NCBI RefSeq assembly: GCF_022321485.1
Contig: NZ_JAKOGG010000017.1
Location: 1 to 64,000, forward strand
DNA from: Shewanella electrica
GTDB lineage: Bacteria; Pseudomonadota; Gammaproteobacteria; Enterobacterales; Shewanellaceae
DNA: 64,000 nucleotides
Direction of reading: 5' to 3'
Shown here: positions 34,426 to 43,494 of the stretch, piece after piece
How positions within the stretch are numbered: position 1 is the first letter of the stretch
Layout: every line of letters begins with the position of its first letter
Position numbers and translations under genes: made by a program
The notes under the pieces: generated by a model
Database searches by the model: none
Told to the model about the DNA's origin: nothing
What the model saw: only the letters and a program-made list of their open reading frames with translations

Positions 34426-35787
34426 GTGGCTATCGATACCATCGTTGCGCAAGCTACCGCTCCCGGTAAAGGTGGCGTAGGCATTATTCGTGTATCTGGT
34501 GAGTTTGCGTCCCAAGCGGCGCAGGCATTACTGGGCAAAGTGCCTAAAACCCGCTACGCCGACTACTGTGAATTCAAAGCCGCCGATGGCAGCGTGATTG
34601 ACCAGGGCATTGCGCTGTTTTTCAAAGCGCCGAACTCCTTTACCGGTGAAGATGTACTGGAGCTGCAAGGTCATGGTGGCCAAGTAGTGATGGATATGTT
34701 GTTGCGCGCCGTATTGCATGTTGATGGCATCCGTATGGCCCGCCCGGGTGAATTCAGCGAACAAGCCTTTTTGAACGACAAACTCGACCTCGCCCAAGCC
34801 GAAGCGATTGCCGACTTGATTGAAGCCAGCAGTGAACAAGCGGCCAAAAGCGCGCTCATGTCACTGCAAGGTGAGTTCTCTAACGAAGTGCATCAGTTGG
34901 TGGAACAGGTCACCAACCTGCGTCTCTACGTGGAAGCGGCGATTGATTTTCCAGACGAAGAGGTCGACTTCCTCTCTGATGGCAAAATCGCTAATGCGCT
35001 GTATCGCATCATCGACAAACTCAGCGAAGTACAACAAAGCGCCCAGCAAGGTGCGCTGATCCGCGAAGGGATGAAAGTGGTCATTGCCGGCCGCCCTAAC
35101 GCCGGTAAATCGAGCTTGCTCAATGCGTTAGCGGGTAAAGAATCTGCCATTGTCACCGAGATTGCCGGTACCACGCGCGATGTATTACGCGAGCACATTC
35201 ATATTGACGGCATGCCACTGCACATCATCGATACCGCCGGTTTACGGGATACTGAAGATACCGTCGAGCGCATCGGTATTGAACGCGCTTGGGCAGAAAT
35301 TGATACCGCCGATCGGGTGTTATTTATGGTGGATGGCACCGACACCAACGCGGTCGATCCCAAAGAAATTTGGCCAGACTTTGTTGATCGTCTGCCCGCC
35401 AACCTCGGTATTACCGTGGTGCGTAACAAAGCCGATCTGACAGGTGAAATGGTCGATAACAGCACCGAGCAGGGCTATCCCGTATTCCGTATTTCTGCCA
35501 AAACAGGCGCCGGTGTTAACGAGTTAAAACAGCATCTGAAACAGCTTATGGGCTTTAATAGCAGTACCGAAGGTAGCTTTATTGCCCGCCGCCGCCACTT
35601 AGATGCGCTGCAAACCGCTAGCGAACATCTGGCACTCGGCAAAGAGCAGTTAGAAGTGTTCCTCGCCGGTGAACTGTTAGCCGAAGAGTTGCGCCTAACC
35701 CAAGAAGCCTTGAGCGAAATCACCGGTCAATTTACTTCGGATGACTTGCTCGGCCGCATCTTCAGCTCGTTCTGTATCGGGAAGTAA
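34426..35787 (+). CDS. mnmE: tRNA uridine-5-carboxymethylaminomethyl modification GTPase MnmE
   Basis: Works with MnmG (55669-57558) to modify U34 of several tRNAs. The 453 residues comprise the N-terminal folate-binding domain, a helical domain and an inserted G domain with [25 protein letters not shown] and RNKAD. The protein ends with the invariant CIGK. The start is GTG after TAAGGAAC. Its 3' end is the known integration target of SGI1-type islands and here it abuts the accessory block. Confidence 0.98.
   Translation: MAIDTIVAQATAPGKGGVGIIRVSGEFASQAAQALLGKVPKTRYADYCEFKAADGSVIDQGIALFFKAPNSFTGEDVLELQGHGGQVVMDMLLRAVLHVDGIRMARPGEFSEQAFLNDKLDLAQAEAIADLIEASSEQAAKSALMSLQGEFSNEVHQLVEQVTNLRLYVEAAIDFPDEEVDFLSDGKIANALYRIIDKLSEVQQSAQQGALIREGMKVVIAGRPNAGKSSLLNALAGKESAIVTEIAGTTRDVLREHIHIDGMPLHIIDTAGLRDTEDTVERIGIERAWAEIDTADRVLFMVDGTDTNAVDPKEIWPDFVDRLPANLGITVVRNKADLTGEMVDNSTEQGYPVFRISAKTGAGVNELKQHLKQLMGFNSSTEGSFIARRRHLDALQTASEHLALGKEQLEVFLAGELLAEELRLTQEALSEITGQFTSDDLLGRIFSSFCIGK
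35770..35787 (+). other. mnmE 3' end, candidate integration (att) site
   Basis: The last 18 bases of mnmE, TTCTGTATCGGGAAGTAA, correspond to the core where SGI1-family integrases insert. An integrase fragment begins 163 bases downstream. A clear second copy marking the right end of the block was not found; a weak partial match lies at 52637-52655. Confidence 0.45.
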
Positions 35788-35950
35788 AATAGTAAAACGC
35801 ATCAAACCAAATCAAAACAACATTATGATTTTAAAATAATTTTGTTTTACTTGGTGGGAAGTGATTTGAAGGGTTTTGTCGATTCTTGCTCCGTATGTAC
35901 TCCGAAGATAAATTCTGGCGCACATGCGGAGCACAGGATGAGAAAAACCT

Positions 35951-36235
35951 ATGAAAATCAATATACAAAAGCGATAACCAGATAAGAATGGCCTGCGCCC
36001 CATCAGGCTTGTGTACTATTACGGCTCAAAGACCTCGGAAGGCGGTTCAAGGGCTCAAAAGCGCTCTTACGAACCACTGAATCTATTTATCTACAACAAG
36101 CCAAAAAACGCAGTTAAGCGCGAGCACAACAAAACCACATTGCAAAAAGCCGAGGCTATTCGAGCCAAGCGTCTACTGGAAGTGGAATCAGCCAAACACG
36201 GCTTAGATGATCGCACAAAACTCAATCCTGTTTGA
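35951..36235 (+). pseudogene. Tyrosine-recombinase (integrase) N-terminal fragment, broken
   Basis: The frame from ATG 35951 reads MKINIQKR, a TAA stop at 35975-35977, and then continues in the same frame through LVYYYGSKTS, SYEPLNLFIYNKPKNA, REHNKTTLQKAEAIRAKR and KHGLDDRTKLNP before stopping at 36235. That pattern resembles the N-terminal arm-binding part of phage-type integrases. The core-binding and catalytic domains (Arg...His-x-x-Arg...Tyr) are absent, so it is a dead relic. A restart at GTG 36011 could make a 74-residue peptide. Confidence 0.6.
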
Positions 36236-36288
36236 AGGCTTCGCAGCTAATCGCCAAACAATGCCATCGGCAGCGAAGCTGGCGTGGA

Positions 36289-37734
36289 TTACTTTTTGTC
36301 AGAGCGGAGCACTAACTCTACCCGGCGATTCAGCCGCTGACCCGCTTCGTTGGCATTGCTGGCAACGGGGCTGTACTCACCATTACCATGAGCGGTTAAT
36401 TGGCTGGCGGGGATCTGGTATAGCTCGGTGAGCTGTTTTATTACTGCCGCCGCACGGCGCTGTGACAAGCTCTGGTTATAGTTTCTGTCACCTTTATCGT
36501 CAGTATGGCCAACCACGTAAAAATCCAGCGTCGGATGTTGCTTAAGGTAGTTTGCCAGTACCTCCAGCACCGGTTTCGACTCTGGCAGCATCTGGTCACT
36601 ATCGTAATCAAACAGCAAGCCTTCCAGCGTAGCCTTACCGGATTGGCTAATGGCCTCAGTGAGCGCATCAAGGTTAATGACCACTCGGTCGTCTTTCAAT
36701 GCCGTTAGCTCCATCACTCGCACCGTAGTGTCTGCCGGCACGCCCTTGTAGTAACCTTGAGCATAGATATCGAAATACACATCACCGCTAGGGCGGCTCA
36801 ATTTGAATAGCTGATAATCTTGCCATTCATCTTCTTTATCATCCTGATGTAACTTCATTGCCCTTATCAGTTTGGCATCGTCACCACAGGCCTCTCCCTT
36901 ACAATGAAATACCGCTTCAGCACCTAACTTGTTGGCTGCAGCAGCGTAATTACGGCTAATTTCAAACATAGAGTATTTCCTCGGCATTCGATAACTTATC
37001 CGAGTAACTTTGGCATCGAGAGACTGGGTCTGATAACCCGCAGCCGATATACCGGTAATCACAGGAACTTGAGTAAAATTGGTTTGCATGTAATCACTGA
37101 TGAAACTACCGGGCATACGGCCAAGCAGCGGATGATCTGCCGAGCCTTGCTCATCTTCGCTGCGTCTATCTTTTATCTCCACTTGTGTGGGAGCCTGTTG
37201 TAAAAACGCAGGGTTTGCTTCAATCAGCCCTAAAGGCTCTGGAATAATCTCAAGAGCGACGATCTGTACATTCGTACTCCCCCAATCTCTGCGAGAAACA
37301 TAGATGATGCTGTACACATCGCCGCTACTACCTGTGAGCTTGGCCGCCACATACGCATCGGGCTCTTTAGTATCTACAGTTATGCTCGGTGCTAACTGAG
37401 CCTCTAACTCATAGGGCTCACCACAAGCCTCCTGCTGGCATTGAAACAGTATCTCAGCATTTAGTTTTTTAAGTTGATCGAGATAGTTATTGATAACCAA
37501 CTCCAACGTATAGCTGTTAGGAAGATCGAAACTGTGTTTGGTAAGTTTGCCGGACACTGGCAACACGGAGATATTACTTCCGTCAATGGCCGTAATGACA
37601 TTGAATGGGGTGAAATGAACGAGTTTATCTTCGGGATATTTAGCATCAGGGAAGGTACTGAAAAGCGTACTGGCAGAGGCATTGAAGGCAGTAACAGCCA
37701 AAAGGATTGCACTCAATAAAGTATTATGTCCCAT
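36289..37734 (-). CDS. Exported OmpA-family protein with two DUF4892-like repeats
   Basis: A 481-residue protein with a signal peptide (MGHNTLLSAILLAVTAFNASA). Two related units of about 140 residues follow; each holds a FxCxxEACG cysteine motif (about residues 100 and 280) and an SGDVY block. The C-terminal OmpA domain (about 370-481) contains VVGHTDDKGDRNYNQSLSQRRA and LNRRVELVL, which bind peptidoglycan in relatives. It is divergent from the LuxR regulator and lies at the left of the Tad locus. The DUF4892 name is inferred from pattern only. An outer-membrane anchoring role for the pilus machine is plausible. Confidence 0.78.
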   Translation of the reverse strand: MGHNTLLSAILLAVTAFNASASTLFSTFPDAKYPEDKLVHFTPFNVITAIDGSNISVLPVSGKLTKHSFDLPNSYTLELVINNYLDQLKKLNAEILFQCQQEACGEPYELEAQLAPSITVDTKEPDAYVAAKLTGSSGDVYSIIYVSRRDWGSTNVQIVALEIIPEPLGLIEANPAFLQQAPTQVEIKDRRSEDEQGSADHPLLGRMPGSFISDYMQTNFTQVPVITGISAAGYQTQSLDAKVTRISYRMPRKYSMFEISRNYAAAANKLGAEAVFHCKGEACGDDAKLIRAMKLHQDDKEDEWQDYQLFKLSRPSGDVYFDIYAQGYYKGVPADTTVRVMELTALKDDRVVINLDALTEAISQSGKATLEGLLFDYDSDQMLPESKPVLEVLANYLKQHPTLDFYVVGHTDDKGDRNYNQSLSQRRAAAVIKQLTELYQIPASQLTAHGNGEYSPVASNANEAGQRLNRRVELVLRSDKK

Positions 37735-37859
37735 AAAAATCCTTTTCTGTGGGTGAATATTGCTTTAGCTTATTAATTAAACAGGGAGGATGATACGACA
37801 CAAGGAACGAAATGTCAGCCTCTGAAATTTGTTTCAGCTGAATACTACTCGAGAACTAT

Positions 37860-38489
37860 ATGGATATACGATCTCACCGCGGTTTGCACCTAGAGGGTGA
37901 TGGGTTTGACTTACTACCTGAGTTAAAACAGCTCTACCTTGAGAATGAACGGTGTTTACGCAAAGCATTATCAAATACGGATGAACAGCATATCAGTCAC
38001 GTGTTTTTTGTTGATTGTACACAAAAGCCAATCCTAAGCGTATCTTCAAGGCAAAAGTCCTCTACGGCCTATATTGCGGTAGTCAATCACCTTGATACTC
38101 AAATAGAAGTTGAATTGCTGCTAGCAGGGTTTCATGGCCAATTGATAAAAAATAGTTCTTTAGTGCTGCAGCTATCTGCTATCGATAGCCTTATAAAAGG
38201 AGAAATGTATTTTTCACGAAAAGCGCTCTCTCAATATATCTATGAAATATCAGGAAAGAAAAAGTTAGCAACCTCGGAAATAATGGCGCTTGATGTTACT
38301 AAAAAAGAAAGAAAAATAGTGGATTGTATTTTTGAAGGGTTAAGCAATCAGGAGATTGCGAATGCGCTCAATATTTCCCTGAACACAGTGAAAATGCATC
38401 TTCAAAATATTTACAGAAAAAACAATCTTAAAGGGCGTATTCAACTAATGTCGTCGTACTCAATTAATCCTTCAGGGTGTAATGCTTGA
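37860..38489 (+). CDS. LuxR/FixJ-type transcriptional regulator next to the Flp pilin gene
   Basis: A 209-residue protein with a C-terminal GerE-type helix-turn-helix (about residues 145-200: TKKERKIVDCIFEG, SNQEIANALNISLNTVKMHLQNIYRK). The N-terminal 140 residues are not a recognisable receiver domain: the usual Asp and Lys positions are not evident. Such CsgD/VpsT-like regulators often control surface structures. Placed 92 bases before the Flp pilin, it is the likely activator of the Tad locus. Confidence 0.82.
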   Translation: MDIRSHRGLHLEGDGFDLLPELKQLYLENERCLRKALSNTDEQHISHVFFVDCTQKPILSVSSRQKSSTAYIAVVNHLDTQIEVELLLAGFHGQLIKNSSLVLQLSAIDSLIKGEMYFSRKALSQYIYEISGKKKLATSEIMALDVTKKERKIVDCIFEGLSNQEIANALNISLNTVKMHLQNIYRKNNLKGRIQLMSSYSINPSGCNA

Positions 38490-38512
38490 GCAATTATTAT
38501 CCTTTGGGGTAA

Positions 38513-38540
38513 TTGAGTCATTGACGGTTCGCTCTAATAA
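38513..38540 (+). promoter_or_regulatory. Possible Flp pilin promoter
   Basis: TTGAGT (38513-38518) and TAATAA (38535-38540) with 16 bases between them precede the pilin start by about 40 bases. An AAGGAG ribosome site lies at 38569-38574. The match is modest, consistent with a regulated promoter. Confidence 0.35.
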
Positions 38541-38581
38541 TAGTCACGAAATTACTATCAATAGCTTCAAGGAGTGAAACT

Positions 38582-38863
38582 ATGTTCCAACGTAAAATTC
38601 GCGGTCAGGGTATGACTGAATACATTATCATTGTTGCGCTGATTGCTATTGCGGCCATCGGTGCTTTCACCATGTTTGGGGATGTAGTTCGTAACCAAAC
38701 AGCCTCAATGGCTGCAGAGCTTGCTGGTAATGCGGGACAGGCTAAGAATGCCAATTCTGAAGCTAAAACTGCTGGGGCAAAAGCCGTAACAGATGCAAAA
38801 CAAGCTGGTGGCTTAGACAGTTACAACGAAACGGCTTCTAAGGCTAGTAAGCGTAGTAACTAA
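38582..38863 (+). CDS. Flp-type (type IVb) pilin
   Basis: Major pilin candidate of 93 residues. A short basic leader ends in GQG, after which MTEYIIIVALIAIAAIGAFTMF forms the hydrophobic assembly helix; cleavage after Gly10 by a prepilin peptidase is expected, leaving Glu at +3. Unlike short classical Flp pilins the rest is a long, Ala/Lys/Asn-rich hydrophilic tail (about residues 48-93) without cysteine. It is followed by a strong terminator, which would make the pilin transcript more abundant than the assembly genes. Confidence 0.88.
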   Translation: MFQRKIRGQGMTEYIIIVALIAIAAIGAFTMFGDVVRNQTASMAAELAGNAGQAKNANSEAKTAGAKAVTDAKQAGGLDSYNETASKASKRSN

Positions 38864-38876
38864 CCAACACTGATAA

Positions 38877-38916
38877 GAATTAGGCCATTGTTAAAAATGG
38901 CCTAATTCTGTTTTTT
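38877..38916 (+). terminator. Strong terminator after the Flp pilin gene
   Basis: A perfect 13-bp stem, GAATTAGGCCATT with AATGGCCTAATTC, a 6-base loop and then TGTTTTTT. It separates pilin from assembly-gene expression. Confidence 0.92.
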
Positions 38917-38953
38917 ACAAAATCAATGTCTTTCGTATCGGAACACTGTAACG

Positions 38954-39535
38954 ATGTTATTAAGTCCAACACATTTTCGCTTAAATTTTTCACTTCTTGT
39001 ATTGCTGCTCATAACTGTGCCTACATCCATGGCGCAAGAAAAAACGCCAACATTGCAAAGTATCCTTGCTAACGCGACGACAGCAGAAGAAGCTGAATTT
39101 GCCCGCCAAGGTGTGGCTGAAACCAGCATAGAAAATGCTTGGGAACGACCATGCCCATACAATAGTTCGCGTTTGTGGGGACAAAACGGTGTAGATCAAG
39201 ACGAAGTACTCCTCCGTTGTAGCCGCTGGCGAGATTGTAAAACAGCTGCAGATGATGCAAGTCGGTTTACTGAAGGCTTTTTCGAACACCACCAAACCGG
39301 GCAACAAATACCTCCGGAGTGGGCACAAGATGGTGAAGATCTAGCCCAGAATGATGCTGAATTTGGCGGCGGTTTGGGACACACCTACAACTACGCTTTG
39401 AAGTTTGCAGAAAAAAACTGGCGTTTGTTTGAAGGACGAAGTGCTACCGAAGCCGATATGCTAGTCAAAAAGCAATACTGGCAATGGTGCGCTGCCGAAC
39501 CTTTGTCTATCTGGAAAAGTAAACTGGATGACTAA
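38954..39535 (+). CDS. Secreted Cys-containing protein of an unrecognised family (member A)
   Basis: I do not recognise this 193-residue protein. It has a signal peptide (about residues 1-27, ending SMAQE). Then come conserved blocks ARQGVAETSIENAWERPCPY, LRCSRWRDC, FTEGFF, DGEDLA, LKFAEKNWRLFEGR and QYWQWCAAEPLS. The four cysteines are shared with members B1 and B2, suggesting two disulfides outside the cytoplasm. It lies between the pilin terminator and the assembly genes. A second, truncated copy of its last 29 codons is at 51931-52017. Confidence 0.75.
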   Translation: MLLSPTHFRLNFSLLVLLLITVPTSMAQEKTPTLQSILANATTAEEAEFARQGVAETSIENAWERPCPYNSSRLWGQNGVDQDEVLLRCSRWRDCKTAADDASRFTEGFFEHHQTGQQIPPEWAQDGEDLAQNDAEFGGGLGHTYNYALKFAEKNWRLFEGRSATEADMLVKKQYWQWCAAEPLSIWKSKLDD

Positions 39536-40159
39536 TGTCATTATCTACTTACACGCCATATAAACAATGAATTAGGTACTAGGATGCAATTAAATAGAAG
39601 AGTATTTCTGGCACAGCTCTTATTGTGTTTCTCACTGCTCAGCATAGCTTCTACTGCCATCGCTAAGGAAAAAAGCGCCTATGACTTGTTAATGGAAAGA
39701 GCCATTTCTAAGCCTCATGAGGTTGAACTAGCGCGCAAAGGTATCGCAGAAACCAGTATTGATAGAGCTTGGGAAAGACCTTGTCCCTATCGAGAACTAA
39801 GAGGCACAGAGGAGGAGGAAAAAGAGTTTTTATATCACTGCGAACGTTGGGATGACTGCGTGTCTGTCAGCGCGCAGGCCAGCGTTTTTACGCAGGCGTT
39901 CTTTCAGAATCATCAACGGCAACCTGACGACCAGGTACCTTGGAAGCTATACAAGGATGGCAGTATATTTCTGCTCAATCCATCCGATTTTAAGTGGGCC
40001 GACGGTCACTTGAGACAACATGCCCTAAAGTTTGCCGAAGACAATTGGCGTTTGTTTGAGGGCCGAGATGCTCACGAGGCCAGTGATATGGTGGAAGACA
40101 AGTTCTGGCAATGGTGCTCTGCCGAGCCTTTAACGTTATGGAAAGCAGATGATTTATAG
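39448..40159 (+). repeat. Left copy of a 0.7-kb direct repeat flanking the pilus-assembly operon
   Basis: This segment covers the end of member A and all of member B1. It recurs at 51930-52632 in the same orientation, 12,482 bases to the right. The outer parts are near-identical, including non-coding bases between the genes. The central part, about 39851-40015, is strongly diverged. Confidence 0.93.
39584..40159 (+). CDS. Secreted Cys-containing protein, member B1
   Basis: A 191-residue homologue of member A with signal peptide FLAQLLLCFSLLSIASTAIA. It keeps the family blocks ARKGIAETSIDRAWERPCPY, YHCERWDDC, LKFAEDNWRLFEGRD and FWQWCSAEPLTLW. Residues about 1-88 and 144-191 are almost identical to member B2 at 52066-52632, but the middle (about 90-143) is different. 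Function is unknown; position suggests a periplasmic or surface role linked to the pilus. Confidence 0.78.
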   Translation: MQLNRRVFLAQLLLCFSLLSIASTAIAKEKSAYDLLMERAISKPHEVELARKGIAETSIDRAWERPCPYRELRGTEEEEKEFLYHCERWDDCVSVSAQASVFTQAFFQNHQRQPDDQVPWKLYKDGSIFLLNPSDFKWADGHLRQHALKFAEDNWRLFEGRDAHEASDMVEDKFWQWCSAEPLTLWKADDL

Positions 40160-40232
40160 AGGGTGATTCGGCACGCAAATAATGGATAAAAAGCTGAGCA
40201 GTTAAACATTGCCGCCAGCAATTCAATGCACT

Positions 40233-40252
40233 AGTTAACGGAAGAGTTAACG
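40233..40252 (+). promoter_or_regulatory. Direct repeats ahead of the Tad assembly operon
   Basis: AGTTAACG occurs twice, at 40233-40240 and 40245-40252, with a 12-base period, about 50 bases before the first assembly gene. A regulator-binding site is possible. The 139-base gap is the largest before the tightly packed operon. Confidence 0.3.
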
Positions 40253-40298
40253 ACAAGCGTCACGTGAAGGACAGAAACTAGGGTCAAAGGATTGAGCC

Positions 40299-41942
40299 AT
40301 GCAAGTATTCTACCGCTATCTGCTACGCAGAGCTGCGGCAAACGCTAATTTAACGCGATTTAATCAACGACAGACAGGGTACGCTAGTGTGCTTTTTCTG
40401 GCGATATTTGCGGCTATTGGCTTGGCAATATTTTCTTTGTATGACGCTGGAGTAGTCGCGACTGAGCGAGTGCGCTTACAAAACACCGCAGATAATGTCG
40501 CCTACAGTACCACCACCATGATTACCCGCGATATGAATGTTATCGCCATCACCAATCGTGCCATGGTGGCCAATCAAATTGCCATTGGCCAGGTTGTCGC
40601 GCTCGCTTCTTGGACCAATATGATCCACGAGTTCACCGGAAATCTTGAAACCATCGGCGACTGGATCCAATGGATCCCCTATGTTGGCCCCATCATAGAG
40701 AAACTGACCAACGTTATGCATCAAGGCACCACGGTGCTAAGAAATGCTATTAAAACAGGTAGTGGCCCTTTTATTAAGGCCCAAGATCGGCTCATAGCCT
40801 TGCTGGCGAATTTGCAGCTAGTTAATCATAATATAACGTTGGCGTCAGGAATAAGTTTGTACAAAGAGGCCATTAAGCTTAACGACCCAAACGTTAAGGC
40901 CAGTCCATTAGTCAGCGCGTACAACATCACTAAGTTCATTCAAGCCTATGGCGGATCAACTAGTTACTTTAAGCGCCGAGAGATCCAGGGGGACTCGTTG
41001 TCTGCTCAGCGATTTGCCGAGTTTGGTAATGTGGTAAATGACTCTCGCGACCGCATGATGACCAACCGTAACTATAAGGTAGGGCCAAGAATTACTGTGC
41101 CAATTGGCTGCGATCCTTTTTTTTCCGGAATTTGGGCGGAAAAATACGGTGGCACTGACTTTACCATAACCAAGAAAAACCGTGAGTATCAGTGGAGCTG
41201 GACCTCACTGGATACCTTCAGCTTTTGGGAACGATATCGCAGCATAAGCTGGGGAGGTTGTCGCAAAAAACGAACTGAAGAGTTTGCGCCGCTCGGCTGG
41301 GGTGCTGCCCATGCACTAGATGAGGAACTACACAGTGAGATATACACCTACCGATCGCGCAAGGGCGTGGCAGAGAATGCCTTTCCAAACACTAATGAAT
41401 GGAAAGCAGTTAACTATAATCGCAACAACAACCGACAAGCGTGGGCAAATGCTTGGCGCAATAACTACGCGGCCACCGGAGTATACCGCCCAACTAGGCA
41501 CCAAGGTGAAAGAAAAGGGGATATTTATTATAACCTCGAAAAAACTGCAGGGCTGAGAAAGTTTTTAGACTTCAAGGCCGACACTAAAACGGATATTGGC
41601 CCCGAGTTTACGGTACTGCTGCAGAAAGACGAGTCAAAAATACCGACGCGTAAGACGCTAGATGACAAAAATACTCAGGCTGACAGATCCGATAAATACA
41701 AGGTGGAAGAAAAGGGCGGCATGCCCGGTCAGCAATTGTTTGCTTTGGCGTCAGCAGCCCCCGTCTTCTCCAGACCTGATGAAGTAAAATCCCGCAGCAA
41801 TAAGCCTTGGATGATTAAATGGTCCAGACAGGACAAACTCAGAGAGTTTGGCAATCTTTACAACCCATTCTGGCAAACACGCTTACAGAAAAGTGATGAC
41901 AACCTCATTAAGGTGTTAATTGGCTTAGGGGTTATTTCATGA
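40299..41942 (+). CDS. TadG-like pilus-associated protein
   Basis: A 547-residue protein with a basic start and one N-terminal membrane helix (about residues 29-47, SVLFLAIFAAIGLAIFSLY) followed by the family pattern RLQNTADNVAYSTTTMITRDMN, typical of Tad/TadG-like proteins with a large extracytoplasmic part. The rest has no recognised motif. It overlaps the next gene by 4 bases (ATGA) and starts the assembly operon. Confidence 0.75.
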   Translation: MQVFYRYLLRRAAANANLTRFNQRQTGYASVLFLAIFAAIGLAIFSLYDAGVVATERVRLQNTADNVAYSTTTMITRDMNVIAITNRAMVANQIAIGQVVALASWTNMIHEFTGNLETIGDWIQWIPYVGPIIEKLTNVMHQGTTVLRNAIKTGSGPFIKAQDRLIALLANLQLVNHNITLASGISLYKEAIKLNDPNVKASPLVSAYNITKFIQAYGGSTSYFKRREIQGDSLSAQRFAEFGNVVNDSRDRMMTNRNYKVGPRITVPIGCDPFFSGIWAEKYGGTDFTITKKNREYQWSWTSLDTFSFWERYRSISWGGCRKKRTEEFAPLGWGAAHALDEELHSEIYTYRSRKGVAENAFPNTNEWKAVNYNRNNNRQAWANAWRNNYAATGVYRPTRHQGERKGDIYYNLEKTAGLRKFLDFKADTKTDIGPEFTVLLQKDESKIPTRKTLDDKNTQADRSDKYKVEEKGGMPGQQLFALASAAPVFSRPDEVKSRSNKPWMIKWSRQDKLREFGNLYNPFWQTRLQKSDDNLIKVLIGLGVIS

Positions 41943-42838
41943 ATATCCCGAAACAACGTGGCGGCGTATTGGCCGAGTTTATTGTTATTAGTGGCTTTGT
42001 GCTGATGCCATTGGCGCTGCTGTTGCCCATGGTATTCAAGCATATAGAAAATCGTCAGATGACAGAGCAGGCCGCCCGCTATGCCGTCTGGGAGCGAGTG
42101 GCATATTTCCAGAGCAAACCCAAAAATCGCAACTCGGACACGCCAGTTAAATCAGATGTTCAAATCAGCAATGAGATCCGTAATCGCGTGTTTGCCGATA
42201 AAAATACCGCCATATATCTGGACCAAAATACCAATAAGGTACAAGAAACATTAAACCCCGTGTTACAGGTAAAAGATCTGACCTCGAATAAGTGGGTGAC
42301 CTTATTTGAAGAAGATAAGAATAAGGCTGGCTTTTATCATAACAGCCAAAGCAGAGAGTCAGAGCTGCCCGGGGACTTTTCCAAAATATCCACAGCTATC
42401 GGTAATGTACTCTCCTTCGCACCGGGTTTGGAACTCAGTAACAAAGGCTTCTACCAGGTTACTGTCAGTAGTAAGTTGCGCAGTTTTAAGTGGTTTCCTG
42501 AACTTGGTGATAACAGTTTGGCGATGACTCGTCAAGGAGCCTTACTTACCGAAGGTTGGATGATTGGCGGACCAGAAGCAGCAAAGAAAGAGCTTAAATA
42601 CTTAGTCCCTATTAGTGCATTTGCAGAAAAGTTGGGATTAGAAAAACTGATGAAAATTTTGTCAATATTGCCTATTGCCGAGGAATTAGATTGGCTGGAT
42701 TTGGCCAAGATTGAGCCGGATGCAGTGCCCTGCGTGAGACTGGGAACCTACGATAACAAAGGACGAGTGAGCACACCCTCGATATGTGAACGCCGCTTAA
42801 AGACTAAATTACAAGAGTTGGGGCATAGAAGAAGATGA
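41939..42838 (+). CDS. TadE/TadF-like pseudopilin-type membrane protein
   Basis: A 299-residue protein beginning MNIPKQRGG, then LAEFIVISGFVLMPLALLLPMVF: a prepilin-like junction with Glu in the early helix, as in TadE/TadF pseudopilins. The length is greater than typical TadE. RQMTEQAARYAVWERVA after the helix is also typical of the family. Overlaps at both ends show it is part of one operon. Confidence 0.7.
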   Translation: MNIPKQRGGVLAEFIVISGFVLMPLALLLPMVFKHIENRQMTEQAARYAVWERVAYFQSKPKNRNSDTPVKSDVQISNEIRNRVFADKNTAIYLDQNTNKVQETLNPVLQVKDLTSNKWVTLFEEDKNKAGFYHNSQSRESELPGDFSKISTAIGNVLSFAPGLELSNKGFYQVTVSSKLRSFKWFPELGDNSLAMTRQGALLTEGWMIGGPEAAKKELKYLVPISAFAEKLGLEKLMKILSILPIAEELDWLDLAKIEPDAVPCVRLGTYDNKGRVSTPSICERRLKTKLQELGHRRR

Positions 42839-43494
42839 TAAGAAGCATAGTGTTAGCCGTGCTGATTACCTTTGGTACTCAGGCGCAGGAAAGCGTGCAA
42901 TTTCCCATCCCAAAATATTTTAAGTTACAGGTGGTTGCTGACGATTTGGTGTTTAATGGCGTCGATATGTCTATTACCGGTTTTGACACCAATAAATCAC
43001 CCAAGGATATTTATCAGTTTTACCAGAATGCTTGGCGGGGAGAAATTAGAGAGTCGGCCTTTGGCGACTGGATAATCTATTCCCATCTCAAAGATGGATT
43101 GCTTTATACAGTGCAGTTCCAACAACTGAATAAACTGCGTATATCCGGCACGCTGGCCATATCCAACTTACCATCTGTGGAGAAAACTCAGCTAAAAAAC
43201 TTGGGCAAAGGCTTTCCCATGTCGCGTAATACCAAGGTTGCCAACGATATAAAAACTTATGATGGTCTGCGGGAATCAAGGCATTTATTGCTGGTTAACA
43301 AGATGTCTATGGCGTCAAACATGGTGTTTTACAAGTCGACGTTAACGGGACAAGGGTGGGTATTACAACATGAAGAATCAACGTCTTCAGAAGGTGGGGC
43401 TCTACTTTTTGCTAAAGAGAGTAGCACCCTAAATTTGGCTATGACCAATAGAGATGGTCAAACCTTCATTCAGGCGATAAGGATAGACAACTGA
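42835..43494 (+). CDS. Exported protein of unknown function in the Tad operon
   Basis: 219 residues with a short signal peptide (MIRSIVLAVLITFGTQAQ). No known domain is recognised. The centre contains SPKDIYQFYQNAW and DWIIYSHLKDGLLYTVQFQQ, suggesting a beta-rich periplasmic domain. It overlaps both neighbours (ATGA and TGATG), so stoichiometric production with the minor pilin-like proteins is likely. Confidence 0.65.
   Translation: MIRSIVLAVLITFGTQAQESVQFPIPKYFKLQVVADDLVFNGVDMSITGFDTNKSPKDIYQFYQNAWRGEIRESAFGDWIIYSHLKDGLLYTVQFQQLNKLRISGTLAISNLPSVEKTQLKNLGKGFPMSRNTKVANDIKTYDGLRESRHLLLVNKMSMASNMVFYKSTLTGQGWVLQHEESTSSEGGALLFAKESSTLNLAMTNRDGQTFIQAIRIDN

Noticed and set aside
37998-38003. CACGTG core that might be a parS half
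   Set aside because: The flanking bases do not match TGTTT/AAACA; it is inside the LuxR-type regulator gene.
40261-40266. CACGTG followed by AAGG, parS-like
   Set aside because: Only the central ten bases or so resemble parS and the left arm (AAGCGT) is wrong.
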